Shown here in pieces: positions 1-8,634 of a DNA stretch of 64,000 nucleotides. Where the stretch lies: NCBI GenBank assembly GCA_963728145.1, contig CAVSJA010000005.1, positions 66,602 through 130,601 of the forward strand. Direction: 5' to 3'. This DNA comes from CAVSJA01 sp963728145 (GTDB taxonomy: Bacteria > Bacteroidota > Bacteroidia > Chitinophagales > Chitinophagaceae). The notes beneath the pieces are model-generated. The model had not been told where the DNA came from. It made no database searches and worked only from the letters and a program-made list of their open reading frames with translations. Made by a program: the position numbers and the translations under genes. Each line of letters opens with the position of its first letter. Within the stretch, counting starts at the first letter, position 1.

Positions 1-462
1 TTTATCCGCACCTGGCTCAGCTTCGTCATTTTTAGCCATTGGAGACTGGTTAAATGCTTCCTTCATCATGTCCGTTGTGATTGGAAGCTGAGATATTTTT
101 GAAAATTTGCTGGTGATGGTGAAGTTCATTATGCTCTTTTTCATATCCATCTTCATGTGCATCTTTGTGTTCTCATAAACTTCTTTTTCATCTGCAGTTA
201 GTGGACTGCCTTTTTTCTTCTCAATCTCTTTGAGATTATCCTTGAAATAAATTACTGAATCAATCACCTTGTCCGCATCTTTATCTTCGGCTGGATCCTT
301 ACCCATTTGTTTGGCGATATCAAACATCTTTGCCATATCCACATAAGTAACTACTGTACCACTTCCGTTCTTGTTGATCGTTGCTTCTGTAGTGGACTCG
401 AGACAGGCCTGCAGAAAACTTATTCCAATTAAAATGAGGATTACACCGAGGATTCTTTTCAT
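1..462 (-). CDS. Putative lipoprotein, C-terminus cut by window edge
   Basis: A reading frame of 154 codons runs without a stop from an ATG at 462 to the window edge. The N-terminus (MKRILGVILILIGISF, then LQAC) is a signal peptide with a lipobox, with Cys20 as the predicted lipidated residue, so the product should sit on the periplasmic side of a membrane. The rest is a lysine- and methionine-rich, soluble, probably helical domain with many charged residues around positions 45-125. I do not recognise the family. It lies downstream of the carboxylate-amine ligase on the same strand, separated by a 174-bp gap with an inverted repeat, so it is probably transcribed separately. The start is the only ATG placing a signal peptide first. 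Confidence 0.75.
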   Translation of the reverse strand, partial: MKRILGVILILIGISFLQACLESTTEATINKNGSGTVVTYVDMAKMFDIAKQMGKDPAEDKDADKVIDSVIYFKDNLKEIEKKKGSPLTADEKEVYENTKMHMKMDMKKSIMNFTITSKFSKISQLPITTDMMKEAFNQSPMAKNDEAEPGADK

Positions 463-532
463 GGTAAGAATATTTTTTGATTTTAGCGAGCTGCTAATAT
501 AGTGCAATAATGATGTATGTGCAAGGATGACC

Positions 533-638
533 ACCCCCTGTCCCTAAAGGGGAACTTAGTTATGAGGTGTGCTTAATTAGTTTTTATTTATGAGTTAGGG
601 TGATTGACCTTCGTTCCCCCTTTAGGGGGACAGGGGTT
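533..638. repeat. Inverted repeat touching the ligase stop codon
   Basis: An arm at 533-555 (ACCCCCTGTCCCTAAAGGGG and three more bases) is mirrored, with small length differences, at 613-638. Each arm can also fold on itself through CCCT-AAAGGGG. The right arm includes two bases of the stop codon of the ligase gene (637-639). It could act as a terminator for that minus-strand gene. Confidence 0.75.
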
Positions 639-1749
639 AAACTCCTGCAAGAAATTGTGAGTGAATATAATCCACAACGGCCTCGAGCTTATTTGTTTGT
701 TGGTAAACCTTGATTTGGCGGTCAGCGCCTGTTCCGTTCTCGAGCATTTTGGTAACGTAATTTATCGCATGGCGACTTCCGAGTTGGTCTACTACATCAT
801 CGATGAAATCGAGTAGTTCATGAATTAGTACTCGGGTGTTGACTTCTTCCTCTTTTCCAAAATCGATCAATCGTCCTTCGATCCCGTATCGGCTCGCCCG
901 CCATTTATTTTCATTGATCAAAGCGCGTGAGTACTGAATGAAATTGAGGTTTTTGGAGCGTAGCTTATAGATCTTCGCACATATTCCCTGGAATAAGGCG
1001 GCGATGGATATTGTCTCCTGCACAGTCATTGGCACATCGCAAATGCGGAATTCAACCGTATTGAAAAATGGATGTACCCGCAAATCCCACCAGATCTTTT
1101 TTGCATTGTCAATACTGTTCGTTTTTACAAGAAGTTTGATATAATTATCATAAGCTTCGATGCTCTCAAATGTTTCGGGTATGCCGGTGCGGGGAAACTT
1201 ATCAAATACTTTTGTACGAAATGACTTGTAACCGGTTGATCTGCCTTCCCAAAAAGGAGAGTTCGTGCTCAGCGCGTAAATATGGGGGAGAAAATATCTT
1301 GTGCTGTTTGCGATATGATTTGCCATTTCCCTGTTCTCCATCCCAACATGCACATGCAACCCAAAGATCAGGTTACTCCGCGCTGCTTCCTGCAATTCAT
1401 TGACGATTTCAGTATACCGCACATGGTCGGTAATCAATTGGCTTTCCCAGTGACTGAATGGATGCGTACCCGAAGCGCCCATCCAAAAGCCAAGATCACC
1501 CGCGATGGATGAAATTGTTTTGCGAAGCAATCCTACATCTTGATAAGCCTCGTCCACGTCCTGGCAAATATCTGTACCGACTTCCACAACGGCCTGGTGC
1601 ATTTCAGCCTTTACCTTGTCCTTGATTACTTTCTGCCCTTCCGTAACGATTTTTTGTTCATGACTCTTGAGCTCCCTTGATGAAGGATCTACAACCATGT
1701 ACTCTTCTTCAACGCCGAGCGTGAAGTGTTTATAATTGATATTAGCCAT
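637..1749 (-). CDS. Carboxylate-amine ligase, YbdK/GCS2 family
   Basis: The 370-residue product belongs to the glutamate-cysteine ligase type 2 (YbdK-like, COG2170) family, which joins a carboxylate to an amine using ATP, often a gamma-glutamyl bond. Family signatures are GVEEEY at residues 12-17, FGLHVHVG around 129-136, RICDVP, and a C-terminal GADRQ segment. I start it at the ATG at 1749 because it puts GVEEEY where the family has it; an upstream frame extension to 1833 merely translates intergenic repeats. Those repeats (1750-1881) directly abut the start, so no ordinary leader or ribosome-binding site is visible. The ATP-grasp gene lies upstream on the same strand. The substrate is unknown. 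Confidence 0.9.
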   Translation of the reverse strand: MANINYKHFTLGVEEEYMVVDPSSRELKSHEQKIVTEGQKVIKDKVKAEMHQAVVEVGTDICQDVDEAYQDVGLLRKTISSIAGDLGFWMGASGTHPFSHWESQLITDHVRYTEIVNELQEAARSNLIFGLHVHVGMENREMANHIANSTRYFLPHIYALSTNSPFWEGRSTGYKSFRTKVFDKFPRTGIPETFESIEAYDNYIKLLVKTNSIDNAKKIWWDLRVHPFFNTVEFRICDVPMTVQETISIAALFQGICAKIYKLRSKNLNFIQYSRALINENKWRASRYGIEGRLIDFGKEEEVNTRVLIHELLDFIDDVVDQLGSRHAINYVTKMLENGTGADRQIKVYQQTNKLEAVVDYIHSQFLAGV

Positions 1750-1881
1750 AAGGTGAATGGTGAATGGTGAATGGTCAATGGTGAATGGGCAATGGTCAAA
1801 GGTCAATGTGCAAAGCGAAGTGTATCTTCTCATTATTCATTATTCACTATTCACTATTCACCATTGACCATTCACCATTCA
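1750..1881. repeat. F1 inverted tandem array (7-bp unit GGTGAAT)
   Basis: Left arm about 1751-1806 consists of variants of GGTGAAT (GGTCAAT, GGGCAAT, GGTCAAA); right arm about 1833-1880 consists of ATTCACC, ATTCACT and ATTGACC. The array fills the whole gap between the ligase start codon and the ATP-grasp stop codon. In RNA it would form a long imperfect hairpin between two same-strand genes. Confidence 0.92.
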
Positions 1882-2835
1882 CTACACGAGTTGTTCGTGA
1901 TTAGCGCTTCTTTTTATATATTCTCCCCAGGTAAGATTGTCTCTTCCGGGTTTATGGGTCATCGCTTTTTCAATTGCGTAATTGGCTGCTGTTTCCACCA
2001 CCCAGGCAAAATTATCTTCGCCTACACTTGTTTTCTCTGCGTCTGGAGCAGGATTGCAAAAATCAATTGCATAAGGAACACCATCTCTAAGCGCCAACTC
2101 AACGGTATTGAAATCATAGCCAAGGTACCTATTGATCCGCAGTACGATCTCTTCCATTTGCTTCAACCGTTCCTGGCTTGGTGCGAAGTCCGCGACATAA
2201 CGAAGATGATGAGGATTGCGCGGTTCATAAGGCATAATGCGAACATGTTTACCGCCGATGCAATAACAGCGATAGTATTCGTCAAAGATGATCTCTTCCT
2301 GCAATAGCATTACGAGTTGTCCTGTTTCGCTATGCTTTTGGAAGAAGTCTTCCATATTGTGCAGCTTATACACGTTTTTCCATCCCCCACCCGCAAATGG
2401 TTTCATGTAGGCCGGAAAGCCGGTATAACCAAAAATGGATTCCCAATCCATCGGATAAGCAAGATTGCTGAAGGATTGTTCCGATGTATCGGATGGTAAT
2501 TCGTAACTGGGCAGGATAACTGTCTTGGGTACCGGTACGCCGATCTTTACAGCCAGGCAATTATTGAAGAATTTTTCATCAGCGCTCCACCAGAAGGGAT
2601 TATTGATCACCGCTGTTCCGCTGATTGCCGCATCTTTCAGGTAGGCCCGGTAAAATGGAACATCCTGGGAGATTCTGTCAATGATTACGGCATAGTCGCC
2701 CGCATCGCCCTGCACTACTTTATCAATCCGCACCGGTTCTGCTGTAATACCGTCAACTCCTTTGCTATTTATCCGCTCGATAAAGGCCATGGGGAAAGAT
2801 CTTTCCTTACCGAACAGTATTCCGATTTTTTTCAT
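1882..2835 (-). CDS. ATP-grasp domain ligase
   Basis: The 317-residue protein has an ATP-grasp layout: an N-terminal pre-ATP-grasp fold with KKIGILFGKE, a nucleotide-binding segment KPFAGGGW at 145-152, a second strand with LLQEEI around 177-182, and a metal-site segment NTVELA (243) followed by DFCNPAPD (258-265). Such enzymes make acyl-phosphates and couple them to amines or thiols. It lies upstream of a YbdK-type ligase on the same strand and is divergent from an esterase; known genomic surveys of amidoligases describe ATP-grasp and GCS2 enzymes together in predicted peptide or metabolite synthesis clusters. The acceptor and product cannot be told from the sequence. Its stop codon lies in the last unit of the F1 array. 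Confidence 0.85.
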   Translation of the reverse strand: MKKIGILFGKERSFPMAFIERINSKGVDGITAEPVRIDKVVQGDAGDYAVIIDRISQDVPFYRAYLKDAAISGTAVINNPFWWSADEKFFNNCLAVKIGVPVPKTVILPSYELPSDTSEQSFSNLAYPMDWESIFGYTGFPAYMKPFAGGGWKNVYKLHNMEDFFQKHSETGQLVMLLQEEIIFDEYYRCYCIGGKHVRIMPYEPRNPHHLRYVADFAPSQERLKQMEEIVLRINRYLGYDFNTVELALRDGVPYAIDFCNPAPDAEKTSVGEDNFAWVVETAANYAIEKAMTHKPGRDNLTWGEYIKRSANHEQLV

Positions 2836-2968
2836 AAGCAGTTCTTTTTATTGTTGAGCAGGGGATACCCCTTAATCAAATTTATTCGAACAGTGTAAGA
2901 AAAACAAATTCAATCTGCAAGCTATTACAATGTGTATTCAAACCTGACGTTAGTATTTCGTATTTCTT

Positions 2969-2976
2969 TATATTTG
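2969..2976 (+). promoter_or_regulatory. Possible Bacteroidota -7 box for the esterase gene
   Basis: TATATTTG matches the TAnnTTTG consensus of the Bacteroidota primary sigma factor. It ends 5 bp before the ATG at 2982, which would give a nearly leaderless transcript. The -33 element is not clear. Confidence 0.35.
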
Positions 2977-2981
2977 AAACC

Positions 2982-3791
2982 ATGCAGACCCGGAAAACGC
3001 TCCCTTTAACCGTAGAATCAGCCTCAGTCTATTCCGACCAATTAGAACGCCAGGTCTTCCTTGAGTTCTACCGCACAACAGGTAGTGAGGAGGAAGAGAT
3101 GGAATTGTTGCTGGTCAATGACGGGCAGGACCTTGTGACCATGCACTTCGAGAACATTATTGGCGCGCTCAGCGAGAATAACCTCCTTCGCCCATTGCTT
3201 GTAGTAGGAATTCATTGCGGGGAAGACCGCCGCAACGAATACGGAATGCAGGCCGTGCTGGATTTTAAGGGCAGAGGGAGCAAGGCCGCAAATTATTCCG
3301 CCTTCATTATTGAAGAATTACTTCCACTAATCTATAAGGCATTCCCGGGCCAGGGATTTCGTAAGAGAAGCTTTGCCGGTTTCTCGTTGGGTGCCTTGAG
3401 CGCAATGGATATCGTTTGGAACAATCCCGAAGTTTTTTCAAGGGTAGGATTATTCTCCGGATCGCTTTGGTGGCGAGCCAAAGACAACCACGCGCCTGAT
3501 TTCAATGAAACACGGGATCGTCTTATGCATAACCAGATCCGCAAAGGAAAGTATATAGCGGGAATGAAATTTTTCTTTCAATGTGGGGAAGCGGATGAAT
3601 TTGAAGACCGCAATAACAATGGAGTGATCGATTCTATTGACGATACGATCGACCTGATGCGTGACCTACTCGCCATAGGTTATCTCGAAGGCCCCGACAT
3701 GCATTATCTCCAAATGCCCGACGGCAAACACGATGTTCCTACATGGGCGAAAGCATTTCCGCAATTTTTGCTATGGGGTTGGGGAAGGTGA
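2982..3791 (+). CDS. Esterase, alpha/beta-hydrolase (esterase D-like)
   Basis: The 269-residue protein matches the PF00756 esterase family: nucleophile elbow GFSLG at 133-137 (Ser135), an LFSGSLWW segment at 157-164, an acidic residue region near 203-208 and the catalytic His at about 250 in GKHDVP. No signal peptide is present, so it should be cytoplasmic. An unusual feature is a loop at about 209-221 (D-R-N-N-N-G-V-I-D-S-I-D-D) that fits the EF-hand/dockerin-type calcium-binding pattern. It is divergent from the ATP-grasp ligase and may hydrolyse an ester or thioester linked to that pathway, but this is only inferred from position. Its TGA is part of the first F1 repeat unit downstream. Confidence 0.85.
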   Translation: MQTRKTLPLTVESASVYSDQLERQVFLEFYRTTGSEEEEMELLLVNDGQDLVTMHFENIIGALSENNLLRPLLVVGIHCGEDRRNEYGMQAVLDFKGRGSKAANYSAFIIEELLPLIYKAFPGQGFRKRSFAGFSLGALSAMDIVWNNPEVFSRVGLFSGSLWWRAKDNHAPDFNETRDRLMHNQIRKGKYIAGMKFFFQCGEADEFEDRNNNGVIDSIDDTIDLMRDLLAIGYLEGPDMHYLQMPDGKHDVPTWAKAFPQFLLWGWGR

Positions 3792-3962
3792 ATGGTGGTG
3801 AATGGTGAATGGTCAATGGTGAATAGTCAATAGTGAATAAAAGTAATTAAATAAAAAACCCCGGAGTTCCGGGGTTTTTTTATTGTAAAAGATTATTGAT
3901 ATCTGCGAAGTATTCATCATTCACTATTCACTATTCACCATTCACCATTCACCATTCACCAT
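3787..3962. repeat. F1 inverted tandem array around a terminator
   Basis: Left arm 3787-3832 has GGTGAAT-like units and right arm 3913-3962 has ATTCACC and ATTCACT units. The arms flank the terminator at 3853-3881 in the gap between convergent genes. The left arm supplies the esterase stop (TGA at 3789-3791) and the right arm runs into the receptor stop (3962-3964). Confidence 0.92.
3853..3881. terminator. Bidirectional intrinsic terminator
   Basis: The stem CCCCGGA/TCCGGGG is flanked by A6 on the left and T7 on the right, so it can terminate transcripts from both convergent neighbours. Confidence 0.9.
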
Positions 3963-6900
3963 TAGAATGTTATCCTCGCACCAAGTTGGCTGAGCCATCT
4001 AGCAGACAGGCCCGGAGAAAGCGATGTGCTTACTGCCCAAGGGTCGCCAGTAAATGGTGTAAAACGGTACTGAGGAGTAAGATTTGATGCGCTTACATAT
4101 CCGGCGAATTGAATTAGCGGGAAGTTGTCGTTCGTCAGGAACCAGGTTCTTCCCCAATCTTTATTCAACATATTTGTGAAGTTGTATACCTCATAGCTCA
4201 ATGCGAGCTCATATCTTCTGTCGCCGACTTTCAACCTGAATTTCTGTTCAAGCTTCATATCAATGATATGAGTGAATGGCAAACGAGATCCGTTGCGCTC
4301 CGCCATTCTGCCACGATTATTGCGCAGATACTTATCACCGTCGATATATGCATTTAGATGATCTTTTTGTTGCTGAGCACTGTAAGTGACTCCATTAACG
4401 GTATTCGTGAGGAAGATTGAACTAGAAAGTTCAGCTGCAGTTGGAATGTAGATCAGGTCATTACTTGCATTGGTTGTGAATACATCATCATTAACCGGGC
4501 TATTCCTGTAAACATAGCTTATCGGATTTCCTGATTGTCCATTATAGGTAAATGTTATACTTGTAACCATCTTCTTATTAGCATACTCGAATTGCTTGCT
4601 GATATAACCGTTGATACGGTGACCCAGGGCGAAGTCAGATCTTGACAACTCCATAGAGTTTCTTCCATTCACAGTTTCGATAAATCTCCATTGAGAGTTA
4701 TTTTGAGAGCTGGTTCCTTCATTCAGTGCAACTGATTCACCGTAAGTATAGTTCAGGTTAAATGCAAATCCATTGCGGAATGCCTTATCCAGTGTGAATG
4801 TAAGGCTATAAGAAAATCCTCTGCGGCCGTGGTTATTGCTAAGCAGGAACACATTGCCGGGATAGGGATTGATCGTGCTGTTAGGTCTTAGCGGTATTCT
4901 CGTAGGACCTGTGCCGGTAGAATATACACTACGTGCATCTGGTGCGAGTGCCTTTCCAATAGGAGGCATGATGTTCACGTTTTCATACTGGATCTCCCAG
5001 ATATTTTTTGTGAACAACATTTCCGTGGTGAATGTCCATCCATCTCCAAAGCGCTTGTCAACTCCGAGTGAACTACGGAAAACAGTTGGTAGCTTGAAAT
5101 CTTTTGCGACAAGGTCAACCTGTCCTCTTGCGTTGGCGATATTTACTCCAAGCTCTTCGGCGTTAGGTTGATTGAATGGATCGGGATTAAAGGTAAAGCC
5201 CGCGGCTGGAGGATTCAGATCGACACCACCGATAGAAACACCTGTGTTGTTATACGCACCACCTGGCCATACCAACGGAATGCGGCCAGCGAAGATTCCC
5301 ATTCCGCCTCTGATCGTTACTCCCTCATCACGCAAACGGTAAGTGAAGCCAATGCGTGGTGAGACCAACCATTTAGGATCCATGACCTGTCCTGTACGAG
5401 CGCCTTTCAGGTCATAGTATTGAGAAATCTTTGCGATTGCTGTATCATTGAAGAAAGGATCAGTTGCAGGTTTTGTCAACAGTTCGGTACGATCTGCGCG
5501 CAAACCCAGAACGAAAGTGAGGTTATCATTTACTTTGATCTCATCAGTAAAGAAGAAACCAACACGCACGGTCTTGAATTGGGCCGATGCTTTTGTATTA
5601 TCGCCTGTTGTGTTATCAAGAATCGAGAAGGAACGCTGGAACCTTCTTGGTGTCGCGTTATTCAGGAAATCATTTGCGTTATTGAACGTATAAGTTCCAT
5701 AGTTGTCGCGGATAAATGTATTCAATACATCATTAAATTCGTTATCAGTTCCAACTGTAAATGTGTGTCTGTCTCTGTAAAACTTGAAGGCATCAAAAAT
5801 GCTAATGTTTCTCGCTTTAAGCAGGTTGGCAGCGGAGAAGTTCTCAGTGCCTGCATTAATGGACCCAGCCCCATCGAATATGATTACCCTTGGAAAATCC
5901 TGGCCAAGCGGTCCTCTATCATCTAATTCATCTGTAACAGTAACCAATAATCGGTTATCGGAATTTCCGGAAAAGTTACTTTTCAATTCACCAGAAAAAG
6001 AGTGAGTACGGTTAGGGAATAAATAACCTGCATTATAAAAGGTGATGGAAGTAGGACCGCTGCTGGTCGTATTGTAACGCAACCCTTTGTTGTAGCGATA
6101 AGAAAAGGCGAAGCGGTTCTTTTCATTGATATTCCAGTCAATCTTTGCATTTACACTTTCACGGTTAACCTGCTCGGGGTTGTCGATATAGCCGCCGGGT
6201 TCATAACCGTATACTGTTCTGAGACGGTTTGCAATATTGTCGATTGTAGCCTGATTGCTACCGCCCCTGTATTCGTCAAAGTTAAATGGTTGGGGGCGTT
6301 GGTCCCGTTGCCATTCTGCGAGGAAAAAATAGAATAATTTATTTTTAATGATTGGCCCACCAACACGAAAACCATACATTTTGTTTTGGAAACCTGCGGC
6401 CTTTGTTCTCTCGACAACGCCTGGAAATCCAGGTTTGGCAGTAGCAACAGGAGACTTGCCTGTAAGGTTTTCATTTCTGAAATAAAACCAGGCCGATCCC
6501 TGAATCTGGTTTGTTCCGGATTTGGTAATTGCGTTTACGGCACCACCGGTGAAATTTCCATACTGTGCATCGTATGGTGACAGAATTACCTGTATCTGAT
6601 CGATCGCATCAATTGAGATCGGAGCCACTCCCGCCTGACCACCATTTGTACCTGAAGCGGCAAGGCCGAATATATCGGTATTGTTTGCTCCATCGATGAA
6701 GAATGAATTATAACGGTTATTCTGACCAGCAAAGGCAACGCCACCATCGCCAGTTACTTTCGCCTGAGGAGTGAACTTAAGAAAATCATTCAATCCTCTT
6801 CCAACCGATGGAAGATTCGCCATCTTATCGCGACCAATGCTGGTTTCAGTTCCACCCTTTCCACTCGTTGGTCTGCTTCTTCCTGCAACTACAACTTCCG

Positions 6901-7249
6901 TAAGTGTTGATGATTTTTCCGCAAGTGAGAATTCTTGCGTGGAAGTTTCACCAAGGGTAAGGTTAATGTCATTCAGGGTCTCATCATTAAATCCTACGAA
7001 GCTAACAACGATCGTGTAGGGTCCACCGGGTTTTAAGTTGATCAGATTATAACGACCACCGGTACGGGTGGCTGTCCTATAAACGGTGCCGGTGGGAACA
7101 TGGGTCGCTGTAACGGTTGCGCCAACGAGGGCTTCACCTTTACCTGTTTTTACAAAGCCACTGATGCTACTGTTTGTTTCCTGGGCTGAAAGGGATAGGG
7201 GGAAAACAAATAATACCGCCAGCAAGAAAACAGCGATTCTCTTAAGCAT
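3962..7249 (-). CDS. Oar-like TonB-dependent outer-membrane receptor
   Basis: The 1095-residue protein starts with a signal peptide ending in LSLSAQ, followed by a carboxypeptidase-regulatory-like domain (about residues 25-110), a plug domain (about 120-250, with segments such as FFIDGANNTDIFG and QIQVILSPYDAQYGNFTGG) and a long beta-barrel. The plug and barrel resemble the Oar family first known from Myxococcus and common in Bacteroidota. It should take up a large substrate or serve in surface adhesion; the ligand is unknown. I chose the ATG at 7249 because it starts the signal peptide; an upstream in-frame extension to 7345 is non-conserved intergenic sequence. The barrel ends RITF, as usual for outer-membrane insertion. 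Confidence 0.92.
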   Translation of the reverse strand: MLKRIAVFLLAVLFVFPLSLSAQETNSSISGFVKTGKGEALVGATVTATHVPTGTVYRTATRTGGRYNLINLKPGGPYTIVVSFVGFNDETLNDINLTLGETSTQEFSLAEKSSTLTEVVVAGRSRPTSGKGGTETSIGRDKMANLPSVGRGLNDFLKFTPQAKVTGDGGVAFAGQNNRYNSFFIDGANNTDIFGLAASGTNGGQAGVAPISIDAIDQIQVILSPYDAQYGNFTGGAVNAITKSGTNQIQGSAWFYFRNENLTGKSPVATAKPGFPGVVERTKAAGFQNKMYGFRVGGPIIKNKLFYFFLAEWQRDQRPQPFNFDEYRGGSNQATIDNIANRLRTVYGYEPGGYIDNPEQVNRESVNAKIDWNINEKNRFAFSYRYNKGLRYNTTSSGPTSITFYNAGYLFPNRTHSFSGELKSNFSGNSDNRLLVTVTDELDDRGPLGQDFPRVIIFDGAGSINAGTENFSAANLLKARNISIFDAFKFYRDRHTFTVGTDNEFNDVLNTFIRDNYGTYTFNNANDFLNNATPRRFQRSFSILDNTTGDNTKASAQFKTVRVGFFFTDEIKVNDNLTFVLGLRADRTELLTKPATDPFFNDTAIAKISQYYDLKGARTGQVMDPKWLVSPRIGFTYRLRDEGVTIRGGMGIFAGRIPLVWPGGAYNNTGVSIGGVDLNPPAAGFTFNPDPFNQPNAEELGVNIANARGQVDLVAKDFKLPTVFRSSLGVDKRFGDGWTFTTEMLFTKNIWEIQYENVNIMPPIGKALAPDARSVYSTGTGPTRIPLRPNSTINPYPGNVFLLSNNHGRRGFSYSLTFTLDKAFRNGFAFNLNYTYGESVALNEGTSSQNNSQWRFIETVNGRNSMELSRSDFALGHRINGYISKQFEYANKKMVTSITFTYNGQSGNPISYVYRNSPVNDDVFTTNASNDLIYIPTAAELSSSIFLTNTVNGVTYSAQQQKDHLNAYIDGDKYLRNNRGRMAERNGSRLPFTHIIDMKLEQKFRLKVGDRRYELALSYEVYNFTNMLNKDWGRTWFLTNDNFPLIQFAGYVSASNLTPQYRFTPFTGDPWAVSTSLSPGLSARWLSQLGARITF

Positions 7250-7408
7250 ATAGTTTTGTTTTAGCAGAATACAAAGAAAAGCAAATATGTGATAAATATT
7301 TGAAAGTAATATTAACAAAAAATCCAAGGCAAAAAATTGATGCAAACCGCTGCACAGCCCGCTTTTTCAGTTGATTGAAACCATTAAAAAACAGCCGGTT
7401 TTAATCAT

Positions 7409-7416
7409 TAACTTTG
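7409..7416 (+). promoter_or_regulatory. Probable Bacteroidota -7 box for ribBA
   Basis: TAACTTTG fits TAnnTTTG exactly and ends 15 bp before the ribBA ATG at 7432. No strong -33 element was found. I saw no FMN riboswitch in the 180-bp divergent gap. Confidence 0.5.
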
Positions 7417-7431
7417 TGTAAATTTTTTTTG

Positions 7432-8634
7432 ATGCTTGATACCATTCAAAGTGCGATTGATGATATAAAAAAAGGTAAGATGGTCATTGCCGTTGACGAT
7501 GAGGATCGTGAGAACGAAGGTGATTTCATCGTTGCCGCAAGGCATGCAAGTCCTGAAGTGATCAACTTCATGAGTAAGCAGGGAAGGGGATTGATATGCG
7601 CACCCCTGCTGGAAGACCGCTGCGATGAATTACAGCTCGGACTGATGGTGAATAATAATACGGCTTTACATGAAACAGCTTTTACTGTTTCTGTAGACCT
7701 GCTCGGACATGGTTGCACCACGGGAATTTCGGCACAGGACAGGTCATGTACAGTAAGGGCTTTAATTGACCCATCAACGAAACCCGAGGATCTTGGGAGA
7801 CCTGGGCATATATTTCCTTTACGAGCTAAGAAAGGTGGAGTGCTTAGAAGAGCAGGTCATACGGAAGCCGCAATTGACCTGGCCAGACTGGCGGGCCTTG
7901 AACCGGCAGGAGTTCTTGTTGAGATCATGAATGAAGATGGGTCGATGGCGAGATTGCCTGAGCTGCGATTGATAGCGAAGAAGTTCGATCTCAAACTAAT
8001 TTCGATAAAGGACCTGATCGAGTACCGGTTGAAAACGGATTCTCTTATCGAAGAGATCGTACGGGTAGATATGCCTACGAAATATGGGCATTTCAAATTG
8101 ATCGCCTTCCGTGAAAAGAATACCCCAAATGAACATCTTGCTCTTATCAAAGGAACCTGGGAAAAAGAAGAACCGGTAATGGTAAGAGTGCATTCATCAT
8201 GCTTCACCGGTGATATTCTCGGATCCCTGCGTTGCGATTGCGGCGATCAACTGCATACTGCAATGCAAATGGTTGACCGGGTAGGCAAGGGAGCAATACT
8301 TTACATGAACCAGGAAGGTCGTGGTATCGGTCTCGTGAACAAACTCAAAGCATATCAATTGCAGGAAGATGGATTAGATACCGTTGAAGCAAATCTCCAT
8401 TTGGGATTACCAATGGATAAAAGAGATTATGGTATCGGAGCACAGATCCTGCGCTATCTTGGTATAACAAGGTTAAGATTGATCAGCAACAATCCACGCA
8501 AACGCGCCGGATTGCTTGGATATGGAATCGAAGTTGTTGAAACTATTCCCATCGAGGTGGATCCCAATCCCCATAACGAAAAATACCTGCAGACAAAGAG
8601 GGATAAGCTGGGACATGAGATTCTTAAAGGATGA
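7432..8634 (+). CDS. ribBA: Bifunctional DHBP synthase / GTP cyclohydrolase II
   Basis: The 400-residue fusion carries out two early steps of riboflavin synthesis. The N-terminal half (about 1-200) is 3,4-dihydroxy-2-butanone 4-phosphate synthase, with the acidic DDEDRENEGDF signature near residue 20. The C-terminal half (about 200-400) is GTP cyclohydrolase II, with zinc ligands in CFTGDILGSLRCDCGDQ, and the later NQEGRGIGL and DKRDYGIGAQ motifs. Length is normal for RibBA. I start at the ATG at 7432 rather than the in-frame ATG at 7414, because 7414 overlaps the promoter box. No other rib genes are in the window, so the gene stands alone, divergent from the Oar-like receptor. Confidence 0.96.
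   Translation: MLDTIQSAIDDIKKGKMVIAVDDEDRENEGDFIVAARHASPEVINFMSKQGRGLICAPLLEDRCDELQLGLMVNNNTALHETAFTVSVDLLGHGCTTGISAQDRSCTVRALIDPSTKPEDLGRPGHIFPLRAKKGGVLRRAGHTEAAIDLARLAGLEPAGVLVEIMNEDGSMARLPELRLIAKKFDLKLISIKDLIEYRLKTDSLIEEIVRVDMPTKYGHFKLIAFREKNTPNEHLALIKGTWEKEEPVMVRVHSSCFTGDILGSLRCDCGDQLHTAMQMVDRVGKGAILYMNQEGRGIGLVNKLKAYQLQEDGLDTVEANLHLGLPMDKRDYGIGAQILRYLGITRLRLISNNPRKRAGLLGYGIEVVETIPIEVDPNPHNEKYLQTKRDKLGHEILKG

Noticed and set aside
637..1833. Upstream start of the YbdK-type ligase at 1833
   Set aside because: The extra 28 residues translate the F1 array and precede the conserved N-terminus.
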